Shown here piece by piece: positions 53,701 through 60,940 of a DNA stretch of 64,000 nt; the stretch's first letter is position 1; each line of letters starts with the position of its first letter. Both the position numbers and the translations under genes were made by a program. The DNA lies in contig CAVUHL010000003.1 of NCBI GenBank assembly GCA_963741305.1, positions 8,122,001 through 8,186,000 of the forward strand. Direction: 5' to 3'. Origin of the DNA: DATMER01 sp963741305 (GTDB lineage Bacteria; Acidobacteriota; Thermoanaerobaculia; Multivoradales; UBA5704). The notes under the pieces are model-generated. The model ran no database searches, was not told the origin of the DNA, and saw nothing but the letters and a program-made list of their open reading frames with translations.

Positions 53701-56700
53701 CGGCACACCCGACCAGCTTGCAGCCACGTTCGCAGCAAATGGCTCCGAGGCCTCGTTCTGGTGGCCCGCCGCGGGGGCCCGCATCGAGGGACCCACCGTC
53801 AACGGCTCCTGGTCCGGGGAGGCCTGGAAAGCCAGCGGCAACGCCGGCCTGAACGGCGGAACGCTCGCCTTCAGCGCGCGGCCGGTGGAGAAGGGCGCCC
53901 TGGTGAGCCTCAACCTGGCCGACGTCCCGTACCGGCTCGACTATGGTTTGACCACGCGGGTCGGAGGCGTCCTCGCCCTCCACGTCCCCCTCCCGTTCAC
54001 CGAAGAGGGGAGGCTGCGGCTCGACGGCACGCTCGACGTCGAGCGCGGACTGCTCATCCGCGACATCAACCTGGACCGCGAGGTCCTCACGCTCCTGCTG
54101 GCTCCCGAAGAGGCGCCCGGCACCGAGGAGACCCTGGCGAGCCGGATCGATCTCGATCTGACCGTCACGACCGAGGACGGCATCCGCATCCGCAACAACG
54201 TGGCCAACCTGCGGGCGCACTGGACCACCCTCCAGATTGCCGGCACGGCCGAAAGACCGGCGATCCGCGGCCGGGTCGAGATCGATCCGGGCGGGCGCGC
54301 CGAGCTCTACGGCCAGACCGTGCAGATCGACCGCGGCTCCCTGATCTTCACCGGCAACCCGGCGCAGGACCCGCTCGTCGACATCGCGACCACCAGCTCC
54401 CTGGAAGACCCGACCATCGCCCGCCTGCCCGGCAGACCCCTGGACGTTTTCGAGCAGCGGGAGCGCGAGGTGATGCTGGAGGAGGACCAGGACGCAAAAC
54501 AGCAAGAGACGACGGCGAGCGAATTCCTGACCTCCGGCCTGACCGGCTACTACGGCGCCCGCGTGGTCTCGCGGCTCGGCGAATCCATCGGCCTCTCCCG
54601 GATCTCCGTGCGCCCGGTGCTGCTGTTCGACCAGGCCGATCCGACCGCCCGGCTCAACGTGGGCAGCGACCTCTCGCCCAACGCCACGTTCGCCATCTCG
54701 ATCGACCTGCGCCAGCCCGAGAGCCAGATCTGGCTGCTCGACCTGCACGGCTTCCGCGGCCTCCCCGGGTTCACCTTCGAGGCCTTCACCACCGAGGACC
54801 GCGCCGAAGGGCTGAGCATCCAGCAGACCCTCAACCTCGGCGGCAGCCTCGTGGCCGAGGAGAAGGGAGACCGCCTCCGCCGGCTCCGCCTCGAAACCCC
54901 GCCCGGGATCTCCCGCTGGACCCGGCGGACCCTGCGCAACGCGGTCGGCCTCCAGAGGAAGGAGCCGGTCCCCCGGGAGGCTCCCTTCGAAACCGAGATC
55001 GACCTTGCCGAGCAATTGCGCCGGCGCGGCTATCCCGGCGCCCTGGTGACGGCCGAGCTGGTGCCGGTGGCGGACCGCCCGGGCTGGGTGGACCTGAACG
55101 TGAAGGTCGCCGCGCTCGGGCCGCGCGTCGAATTCACTTTCGCGGAGGACAAGCCGCCGCGGGCCTTCCGGCCTGAGATCCTCGCCGCCTATCGGCCCGA
55201 CTTCTACGAGGAGCGCTCCCTGGAGGAGATGAAGGAGGCCACCATCCGCGCCTTCCGCAGCGCCGGCCACCTGGATCCAGCCGTGGAAATCACGGTGTGG
55301 CGCGAGACGGTGGAGCCGGACGGTCCCCGGACCGTGGTCATCCACTCCGAAGCCGGTCCCCGGGAGGAATTGGCGGAGCTGGAGATCGCCGGCCTCGATC
55401 CCGGCCTGTCTCTCCTCGCGGCCGGGAGCTTCCCCGGCCGGCTCTCCCGCGCCGAGCTGGCCTTCGCGGTTCCGGGCGCCGACCGCCGCCTCCTCGACGC
55501 GCTCCGGAGCCTCGGCTACCCCCAGGCCAGGATCGCCGGCCGCGAGACCGCGGGCAAGCGCCTGACCGTCCGGGTCGAGCCCGGGCCGCGGCAGGTTTTC
55601 GGCCCCGTCGAGATCGTTGGAGTCGAGCCTGGAGTCGAAGAGGAAGAGCGGAAGCGGCTGGAGGAGCTTGTCCCGGCCCGCTCCGGCGAGGGGTTCCGCA
55701 TGGACCTCGTCTCGGCCGGCGTGCTCCGCCTCGAGGATTCGCTGCGGTCCCGCGGCTATCCGGATGCCGAAGTCCGCGTCGTCACCAAGCCGGCGGAGCC
55801 GCTCGTGATGGACGTCCGGTACGAGATCGAGCCGGGGGCGCGGGTCCGTCTGGCCGAGGTGGAAATCGAGGGCGAGCGCTGGGCCCGTCCGGACCAGCTC
55901 GCCCGCCTGACCGGCCTGGAGCCGGGCGAGCCGCTGGACCGCAACGCCGTCACCGAGGCCCAGGGCCGCCTCTACCGGACCGGCATCTTCTCCCGGGTGA
56001 CCGCGGAGGTGGACCGTTCAGGGGAGGATGAGGCCCGCGTCACCTTCTCCGTGGCCGAGAGCCCCAGGTTCCATCTCGGCTACGGCGTCCGCTGGGACAA
56101 CGACGACGGCACCTCGGCCATCTTCGACGCGGTGGACACCAACTTCCTGCGCCGCGGCCTGACCCTCGGCTTCCGCGGCCTCTACGAGCCGGACGACCAG
56201 AGCGGCCGGGTCTATCTGCGGACGGGCGGGCTGTTCGGCACCGGGATCTCGCTGGAGGTCTTCGGCTCGGCGCGGCGCGAGCGGATCCCGGACGAGTTCC
56301 TGGGGGACCTGAAGCGGGAGACCGACGAGGCCTCGCTCCAATTTGCCCGGCCTTTCGGGCGCCGGACCACCGGCCGCCTCTACTTCCGCTACCGCACGGT
56401 CCACTTCTTCGAGGTAGACCCGGACCCCTTCTTCCCCTTCGACCTGGAGCTCAACCGTCCTTACATGGGGACGCAGATCCTGCACGACACCCGCGACGAC
56501 AGGATCGATCCCACGGCCGGGACCTTCCGCAGCCTCGACCTGTCAGGGAGCGGCCCCTTCCTGGGGAGCGACTTCAACTATGGCCGCCTGTATGGCCAGG
56601 TCCAGGGCTACCGCACCTTCCGCCTCGCCGGCCGGCCGGTCGTCTGGGCGCAGGCGGTGCAGTCGGGTCTGGCGCAGGCCTGGTCGGGCCAGAGCCTGAT

Positions 56701-57049
56701 CAGCGATGACCGTTTCTTCGCGGGAGGGCAGTTCTCCGTGCGCGGTTACGACCGGCGGAGCCTGAGGGTGGAGGAGGGGGACCCCCGCGAGGAGACGCTC
56801 CTGGTGCTCAACCAGGAGCTGCGCTTCCCGCTCCCGTTCTTCGATCTCGGGGGCCTCGTCTTCTTCGACGCGGGCCAGGTCTGGGAGGGGCTGGGCGCCT
56901 TCGACACGGACCTCGCCAAGTCGCTGGGCCTCGGCCTCCGCTACAAGAGCCCGGTGGGCCTCCTCCGCCTCGACCTCGCCTTCCCGCTCGACCGCCGGCC
57001 CGGGGACGAGGGCTACCAGCTCTATCTCGGGCTCGGGAACGCTTTCTGA
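50774..57049 (+). CDS. TamB-Omp85 (TamA/BamA-like) fusion protein
   Basis: A single 2,091-residue protein. Residues 11-35 are a membrane anchor (LVFLVLLALLPVALFLAL). Residues 40-1370 are AsmA/TamB-like: long beta-rich repeats ending in a TamB C-terminal region (RIRNNVANLRAHWTTLQIAG, GRAELYGQTVQIDRGSLIF, GLTGYYGARVVSRLGESIGL). Residues 1405-1760 contain POTRA-like domains (EQLRRRGYPGALVTAEL; VEIEGERWARPDQLARLTG; GRLYRTGIFSRVTAEV). Residues 1763-2091 are an Omp85 barrel (bacterial surface antigen type) with the VRGY motif at 1989-1992, GLVFFDAGQVWEG and a C-terminal Phe. TamA and TamB are normally two proteins that work together in outer-membrane protein or lipid transport. The frame has no break between the parts. 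Two 65-bp palindromic repeats are translated within it. Confidence 0.92.
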   Translation: MAEPSPRRKRLRRILVFLVLLALLPVALFLALRSSGFRQSVLRQIAGWLRTEYGLVLKAEDFDARWDGFSLDGVEVGAPDARPVFRASRVDVSMDMRTLRGPVRVIRNLEIEDAVLDLSAPIPKLPESDPKAPPGFSITRLVLRRASVLGPPPEPPLSDWVRSWRIGEVEGGGSYVDGRWDVSIESSKAHVERPGFPPLDLNLGTQVEYKDGEPIRIVWVRANGDGVRLTGSGLVSTLEGASSYAAFDIQVEPRLLVAKAPPGGSVRAKGELWLPDTPMGKVAVEARGVPAEVLRPYVDAGLFQDLSLAGTVADAEADLQLEPAVQGKGKVAWRRGDRQLVRMDLQVKEDQEIRLTAEGDLLPGSPGRRHVRGTVVASTWPELANGTAQGIDAELRIPNLPNALAEARALWPRLVPALPAGVPVQGALEADVRLSGALTSPLAKVDASWVPEPGARVKVRAEGRVGTWTGSARAEMENLALTGRPHPPTPSPGPPSTPAPGEGETYGRISGVISLSGSPRSYRTSVDAEITQGAFPPYLESLERGRIIGEGSLALQPLTYTGTLDLDGTGLFARPNASSTAQLASFQVESNGTLKLEPISYAGKVSFSGAGLGGMALAEQLNVDSDGTFHLDPLSYQGKIALEGTRINLPDTVQADRVALDAEGTFCLSKSPPLPGRACSGDRERGPGGEGSVHLTAAGVEIPAAGVTLLDLQTEASTDGKDVRIASLTGSLPEGRTFSASGGFALDLETADLDLRLIRPVDPVREAELTATLRNGIVELSAPRIDTDAGPASLRATIPLSALAQIPELAKLPVKPAPGQIVIHAQAPEVDSISLLKALGMEARPERLRAGVTADLTFDPMAPAAGRGEILLEGLSLETKDGRVAAEAPVIARLERGRLELQPVRLQVESEEIGATAIDVKGTADLDPAWKPTQEMASLIRSLSADAGGTLDAALLNPFLEGGIAAGALTFSASASGTPDQLAATFAANGSEASFWWPAAGARIEGPTVNGSWSGEAWKASGNAGLNGGTLAFSARPVEKGALVSLNLADVPYRLDYGLTTRVGGVLALHVPLPFTEEGRLRLDGTLDVERGLLIRDINLDREVLTLLLAPEEAPGTEETLASRIDLDLTVTTEDGIRIRNNVANLRAHWTTLQIAGTAERPAIRGRVEIDPGGRAELYGQTVQIDRGSLIFTGNPAQDPLVDIATTSSLEDPTIARLPGRPLDVFEQREREVMLEEDQDAKQQETTASEFLTSGLTGYYGARVVSRLGESIGLSRISVRPVLLFDQADPTARLNVGSDLSPNATFAISIDLRQPESQIWLLDLHGFRGLPGFTFEAFTTEDRAEGLSIQQTLNLGGSLVAEEKGDRLRRLRLETPPGISRWTRRTLRNAVGLQRKEPVPREAPFETEIDLAEQLRRRGYPGALVTAELVPVADRPGWVDLNVKVAALGPRVEFTFAEDKPPRAFRPEILAAYRPDFYEERSLEEMKEATIRAFRSAGHLDPAVEITVWRETVEPDGPRTVVIHSEAGPREELAELEIAGLDPGLSLLAAGSFPGRLSRAELAFAVPGADRRLLDALRSLGYPQARIAGRETAGKRLTVRVEPGPRQVFGPVEIVGVEPGVEEEERKRLEELVPARSGEGFRMDLVSAGVLRLEDSLRSRGYPDAEVRVVTKPAEPLVMDVRYEIEPGARVRLAEVEIEGERWARPDQLARLTGLEPGEPLDRNAVTEAQGRLYRTGIFSRVTAEVDRSGEDEARVTFSVAESPRFHLGYGVRWDNDDGTSAIFDAVDTNFLRRGLTLGFRGLYEPDDQSGRVYLRTGGLFGTGISLEVFGSARRERIPDEFLGDLKRETDEASLQFARPFGRRTTGRLYFRYRTVHFFEVDPDPFFPFDLELNRPYMGTQILHDTRDDRIDPTAGTFRSLDLSGSGPFLGSDFNYGRLYGQVQGYRTFRLAGRPVVWAQAVQSGLAQAWSGQSLISDDRFFAGGQFSVRGYDRRSLRVEEGDPREETLLVLNQELRFPLPFFDLGGLVFFDAGQVWEGLGAFDTDLAKSLGLGLRYKSPVGLLRLDLAFPLDRRPGDEGYQLYLGLGNAF
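52225..52289 (+). repeat. 65-bp palindromic repeat, copy 1, in frame in the TamB-Omp85 gene
   Basis: It begins CCCTCACCCC, contains CCCTCTCCCGG and the complementary CCGGGAGAGGGGG with a CGAGCACGCCCGC loop, and ends GGAGACTT. It adds a Pro-rich stretch at about residues 484-506. A nearly identical inverted copy lies at 52781-52845. Confidence 0.9.
52781..52845 (-). repeat. 65-bp palindromic repeat, copy 2 (inverted), in frame in the TamB-Omp85 gene
   Basis: Reverse complement of copy 1 with about one base difference (AAGTCTCCCCCTCTCCCGGG at the left end, GGGGGGTGAGGG at the right). It encodes a Pro/Arg/Gly-rich stretch near residues 670-691, including the only Cys residues of that part. The frame is preserved. 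Confidence 0.9.
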
Positions 57050-57055
57050 TCGCTG

Positions 57056-57293
57056 AATTTGCGGGGCAGCGGCAGCCCCCTGAATTTCTCCTGTCCGGGA
57101 GACGATTTCTGTCCGGGAATTTGCGGGGCAGTCGCAGCCCCCTGAATTTTGGGGTCCAAATTTAAAGGGCAGCGGCTGCCCCTTAAATTTCCTGTCCCGA
57201 AACGGCGCTGCCGGACGGCAAATTTGAAGGGCAGTCGCTGCCCACTAAATTCGGACTGGGAAATTTGAAGGGCAGTGGCTGCCCCGCAAATTT
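57056..57293. repeat. Array of five 32-33-bp hairpins after the TamB-Omp85 gene
   Basis: Five imperfect palindromes of the form AATTT-NN-GGGGCAG-NNN-CTGCCCC-NN-AAATT lie at 57056-57087, 57118-57149, 57158-57190, 57220-57251 and 57261-57293. Successive starts are 62, 40, 62 and 41 bp apart, so the true repeat is a two-hairpin unit of about 102 bp. Longer spacers share CTGTCC and CGG phrases. The array fills the 258-bp gap between convergent genes and could terminate transcription from both sides. Compensating changes on the two arms (for example GCAGCGGCTGC beside GCAGTGGCTGC) keep the stems paired. Confidence 0.92.
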
Positions 57294-57307
57294 GGGGCTC
57301 GGGAGGA

Positions 57308-58117
57308 CTACTTCTTCACTGCCTTCAGGATCATCCGCGCCCGCTCCGCCTCCGGAGAGTCCGGGGCGAGCTTCAGGAAGCGCTCCATGTCGTTGACCAG
57401 GAGGTCGTTGCGCTTCAGCTTCTCGGCGGCGAGGCCGCGGTAGTAGTAGGCGTAGGCGAGGCCGGAGTCCGAGTCGATGGCCTGGGTGAGCTTGTCCATG
57501 GCCGGCTGCCACTGCTCCTGGAACAGCCGCGTGACTCCGATCTGGTAGGGGACCAGGGCGCCGAAGCCCTGCGCCTGCTCGAACGCCGCGACCGCCTCGT
57601 CGTACTGGCGCAGACGCTGGCGAGCGACGCCGAGGTAGTAACTGTTCCCCCCGGCTGCTACCTCCGCGGCCTTGCGGAAGGCGCCGTCGGCCGCTCCGGA
57701 GTTGCGCTGGCGCAGGTAGGTTTCACCCAGCCAGACCCAGGCCGCGGGATCGGAGGGCGCCAGCTCCGTGGCTTTCCGGAGCTTGGACTCGGACTCGCCG
57801 TAGTTCTTCTCCTGCTCCAGGACCCGGCCCATGGCGACCGCGACGGCCGCATTGCTGTCCGCCTGGCCGGCGACGGAATTGAGGGCGGAGCGGGCCTCCG
57901 AGGTCTTGTACTCCCAGAGCCTGCGGTCCGCGGTACCGACCTCGGCCGGCGCAGGCGCCGGGGCCGAGGGAGGAGAAGGCTGTTGCTGATCCTGCTGCGG
58001 GGTGGGCTGCTCCTGCTTGCCCTTGTTCTTCTTGCCGCCGCCCTTCTTCTTCTGGGCGTCAGCAGCGAGAGGGGACAGGAGCAGCAGGCAGAGGAGAGCG
58101 GTCAGGAATCGGTTCAT
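57308..58117 (-). CDS. Exported TPR protein
   Basis: A 269-residue protein from ATG 58117 (MNRFLTALLCLLLLSPLAAD, signal peptide ending near DAQ). A Lys/Gly-rich linker (KKKGGGKKNKGK) and a Pro/Gln/Ser-rich stretch follow, then TPR-like helices: AVAVAMGRVLEQEKNYGESE, DPAAWVWLGETYLRQRNSGA, YLGVARQRLRQYDEAVAAFE and LAYAYYYRGLAAEKLKRND. It probably acts as a periplasmic scaffold. A start 6 codons further upstream is possible. Its ATG is 15 bp after the stop of the preceding minus-strand gene, so it likely ends that operon. Confidence 0.85.
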   Translation of the reverse strand: MNRFLTALLCLLLLSPLAADAQKKKGGGKKNKGKQEQPTPQQDQQQPSPPSAPAPAPAEVGTADRRLWEYKTSEARSALNSVAGQADSNAAVAVAMGRVLEQEKNYGESESKLRKATELAPSDPAAWVWLGETYLRQRNSGAADGAFRKAAEVAAGGNSYYLGVARQRLRQYDEAVAAFEQAQGFGALVPYQIGVTRLFQEQWQPAMDKLTQAIDSDSGLAYAYYYRGLAAEKLKRNDLLVNDMERFLKLAPDSPEAERARMILKAVKK

Positions 58118-58131
58118 ATCCAGTAGAACCA

Positions 58132-58914
58132 TCAACCGAAACTGCTTCTTCCCGAGGACGAGGAGGGTACCGGGATGATCGACCCGAAGCCGCCCGCGCT
58201 GTTGCGCCGCAGGCCGGCCAGCGTCAGGGCGCGGTAGAACAGGCTGCGGAAGGAGGACGGGCGGTCGATCTGCAGGGGTTGCGGCGGGGACTGCCCGTCG
58301 GGATCCTGGGCGTAGAGCTGGATCCCAGCCTCCTTCCAGCGTAGCAGGACGTGGGCGAGGTCGAGCCGCGGCTTGCCCTGGAGCGAGTCGGATTGCAGGA
58401 CGATCACCTGGCGGATGCCGCGGGAGAGCAGGAAGCTGGCCGAGGGGAAGTCCTGGGGGAAGACGACCCAGCGGTTGTCGAACTTGCCCGGTTCCGCCAC
58501 CGCGCTCGGCTCCAGGCGCTTGGCGTCCAGGAGGAAGGCGGGCGGCGCATCGGCCGGGAGCACCAGGCTGCGCATCTCGGGCTCCGCTTTGTGGAGGCGG
58601 CGCAGGATCTCCGACACCGGCACGATCGCGGCCGCATGGTAGGCCGTGTTGAACATCGGCACCGGCCGGTAGCCTGCCCTGGCCAGGCCCAGCCCGACCT
58701 CTACCGATCTCGGGCCGGGCATGTCCACGATGAAGGCCGTCCAGGTGTCGATGGGGCCCGCGTCGAAGGGCCTCGGCTCATCCTCGGGCGCCGAGTAGAC
58801 CGGCATGGTTCCTGGAAGATCGGGAGGCACCTCCGCGAAACAAGCCGGCTTGGCCCAGCGGGACCAGACCGAATCCTGGGGAGCCCAGACCTCAAAGAGC
58901 TGCGAGCCGTCCAT
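58132..58914 (-). CDS. Unknown protein of the DUF350/ATP-grasp operon
   Basis: A 260-residue protein from ATG 58914 (MDGSQLFEVWAPQDSVWSRW), preceded by GAGGAGG, and overlapping the end of the ATP-grasp gene by 23 bp. No signal peptide or membrane helix is present. It has alternating strand-helix segments (TWTAFIVDMPGPRSVEVGLG, LARAGYRPVPMFNTAYH, FLLSRGIRQVIVLQSDSLQG), suggesting an alpha/beta fold, and an Ser-rich tail. I do not recognise the family. Strict coupling to the ATP-grasp gene suggests it acts on the same substrate or assists that enzyme. Confidence 0.65.
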   Translation of the reverse strand: MDGSQLFEVWAPQDSVWSRWAKPACFAEVPPDLPGTMPVYSAPEDEPRPFDAGPIDTWTAFIVDMPGPRSVEVGLGLARAGYRPVPMFNTAYHAAAIVPVSEILRRLHKAEPEMRSLVLPADAPPAFLLDAKRLEPSAVAEPGKFDNRWVVFPQDFPSASFLLSRGIRQVIVLQSDSLQGKPRLDLAHVLLRWKEAGIQLYAQDPDGQSPPQPLQIDRPSSFRSLFYRALTLAGLRRNSAGGFGSIIPVPSSSSGRSSFG

Positions 58915-60130
58915 ACCGGACCTCCTCGACAAGAACCGCGGCGTCCTGCGCCAGATGATTGATGATCGGCTTGCTCGCCACCCGGCCGTACGCTCCAGCG
59001 GCGCGCCCGTCGATCGTGTAAACCCCCACGCAAGGGTAGACCTCCTCCCCTGCAACCTTCATGGGTATGGCCGTGAACTTCCGCTGCGCTGCCCACCATC
59101 GCGGGCCGAAGCGGACATCCCGGCGGATCACCTTCCACTCCTTCTCGGGCGTGGCTCCCACGAGGCCGATGCCGTCGCCGACCCGCCCGAGGGAGGGCTT
59201 GAGAACCCAGCCCGGATCCCTCTTCCAACCGGAATCCCGCGGGTCCACGGTCTCGGGGAGGAGGCTCCGCCAAGCGGGAAGGGGCGTCTCCAGCCGGTCC
59301 CAGACGAGAGGGAAGCGCTTGCTCTGGGTGAGCAGCGCCGTGGCTGGATTGCATACGGGAGTCCGCCCCCCATGGAAGAAATTCTTCCAACCGCTGGAGC
59401 GGGGGAGGTTGGGCAGCCACTCGGCCGGAAAGAAGCGGACGATCGCATCGAGCCCGCCCTTGAACCAATCGCTCTCGATGGCGGCTTGGCCATCCCGCCA
59501 GCGCAGGTGATCGGGAGAAGCGAGCAGGGCGCGGCGGCCTCGCGCTTCCAACTCTTTCGCCAGGAAGGCCATCACCTGCCTGTCGTCCGTGTAGGCCGTG
59601 GCATGGATGAGGGCCACGGCTCCACCCGGGGGAGTGGCGGAGGCCACGGCCTCGGCCAGGCTCCCTGCCGGATCGCCGGCCGGCTCGGAACCGGGGAAGC
59701 TCGGAGCCAGGAGCCGCGCGAAGCCTGAGCCCTCGTTGAAGCCGCCGGGCACGTCCGTGTTCGCCTCCGAGATCCGCCAGCCCTCCGTCGTCCAATGAAA
59801 GTCGAAGCGCAGGACGCGGGCGATCCCCGGAGGAGGACTCCCATGCCGAAGGGCGCGGCGGACGAAGAACGGCAGCCCGAGGTCGCGGTGGAGGTCGGGA
59901 CGGCGTGCCAGCTCCTCTTCGGCAGCGATGGCCTCGGCGGCCAGAGTCTCGGAGAGGCTGGCGATCTCCTCCCAGGCTGGGCGCCGCAGCATCAAGGGGA
60001 AGGGTGCCACGGTCGAGACGTCCTCGACCTGAGGGTCCCATTTGCAGCACTCGAAGATGGCCCGGCGGCGGATGCGGGAATGCTCGGCAGGATCGACCGG
60101 GCCCGTCTCCACCCAGGGTGTCAGCTCCAC
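58892..60130 (-). CDS. Glutathionylspermidine synthase-like ATP-grasp protein
   Basis: A 412-residue protein of the glutathionylspermidine synthase pre-ATP-grasp family (YgiC/YjfC-like). GTG 60130 is preferred: AGGCAGGA lies just upstream, and it overlaps the upstream stop as GTGGAGCTGA. Recognisable elements are FDFHWTTEGWRISEANTDVP, GGFNEGSGFARLLAP, LIHATAYTDDRQVMAFLAKE, NPATALLTQSKRFPLVWDRL, the ATP-binding WVLKPSLGRVGDGIGLVG and a C-terminal CVGVYTIDGRAAGAYGR. Such enzymes join a carboxylate to an amine with ATP; there is no amidase domain. YjfC homologues often sit with DUF350 membrane proteins, as here. Confidence 0.88.
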   Translation of the reverse strand: MELTPWVETGPVDPAEHSRIRRRAIFECCKWDPQVEDVSTVAPFPLMLRRPAWEEIASLSETLAAEAIAAEEELARRPDLHRDLGLPFFVRRALRHGSPPPGIARVLRFDFHWTTEGWRISEANTDVPGGFNEGSGFARLLAPSFPGSEPAGDPAGSLAEAVASATPPGGAVALIHATAYTDDRQVMAFLAKELEARGRRALLASPDHLRWRDGQAAIESDWFKGGLDAIVRFFPAEWLPNLPRSSGWKNFFHGGRTPVCNPATALLTQSKRFPLVWDRLETPLPAWRSLLPETVDPRDSGWKRDPGWVLKPSLGRVGDGIGLVGATPEKEWKVIRRDVRFGPRWWAAQRKFTAIPMKVAGEEVYPCVGVYTIDGRAAGAYGRVASKPIINHLAQDAAVLVEEVRYGRLAAL

Positions 60131-60921
60131 GGTCCTGCCTGTGCCACGAAGAACCCGGCCAGCGCCACGTATGCCGCCAGAGGAGCCAGGCCGAACGTCA
60201 CGGGCGAGGGGAGCGGGCGCTCCCGAGTGGGCTGGAACGTGCGCTCCAACAGGACCGCGGCGGCCCAGAGGAGGATCACGGGCCAGGCCATCCGGCCGAA
60301 ATCGAAGACCGTGGCCTGCATGGACTCCCAGTTGCCTGCCACCGCCCGTCCGAGGATCAGCCCCGAGCCGATGAAGTAGCCCGCCAGGCGGAGCCCTGAG
60401 GCCGGATCGCGGTCGATGGTCACCGCGTCGGCGAGCCCCGTAAACTGGTGGAGCAGTGCCCAGAGGATGAAGAAGGCCAGGGTCGAGAGCGCGGCCGAGA
60501 AGACCACGACCCACCACCCCGGGCCGTTGCCGATGTTGCCGCCCGCGAAGCAGAGGGTGATCCCGAGGAGCGCGCCGCCGATGGCGTATGCCGCGGCCGG
60601 GTTGGCGCGCTCGATCACGTCATCCCGGGCGCTCAGCCCGAAAAACCCGAGGAACCGGGAGGCGAAGCCGACCCAGGCCGCGCCCATGACCAGGTAGAAG
60701 GCGATGTAGACCGGGTTGGTCTGCACGTCCTGCGACGAGTAGAGGCGCAGGATGGCCGCGAGCACCGCGGCGCCGAGCAGCGGGAAGACGTAGAGCCCCC
60801 AGCGGTGGCTCAGCGTGGAGCACCGGCGGGCCGTGAAGGCGGCATGCCAGAGCCAGGGAAGCCAGGTCAACAGAGAGACGATCGTGCAGGCGATGAGTAC
60901 GAAGACTTCGTCTTCCGACAT
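60121..60921 (-). CDS. DUF350-like multi-pass membrane protein
   Basis: A 266-residue integral membrane protein with about seven hydrophobic helices: VFVLIACTIVSLLTWLPWLW, LYVFPLLGAAVLAAILRLY, YIAFYLVMGAAWVGFASRFL, a Gly-rich AIGGALLGITLCFAGG, VVFSAALSTLAFFILWALL, a GYFIGSGLILGRAV segment and a C-terminal pair. A polar loop with DDVIERANPAAA and a second with DAVTIDRDPASGLRLAGYFI resemble the duplicated DUF350 (YjfL) pattern, NxAAA/GxxxG. It is the first gene of the set and overlaps the ATP-grasp gene by 10 bp. The function of DUF350 is not known; co-occurrence with YjfC-like enzymes supports the assignment. Confidence 0.75.
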   Translation of the reverse strand: MSEDEVFVLIACTIVSLLTWLPWLWHAAFTARRCSTLSHRWGLYVFPLLGAAVLAAILRLYSSQDVQTNPVYIAFYLVMGAAWVGFASRFLGFFGLSARDDVIERANPAAAYAIGGALLGITLCFAGGNIGNGPGWWVVVFSAALSTLAFFILWALLHQFTGLADAVTIDRDPASGLRLAGYFIGSGLILGRAVAGNWESMQATVFDFGRMAWPVILLWAAAVLLERTFQPTRERPLPSPVTFGLAPLAAYVALAGFFVAQAGPWS

Positions 60922-60940
60922 CCTCCCCCTCCTTGCCGTC

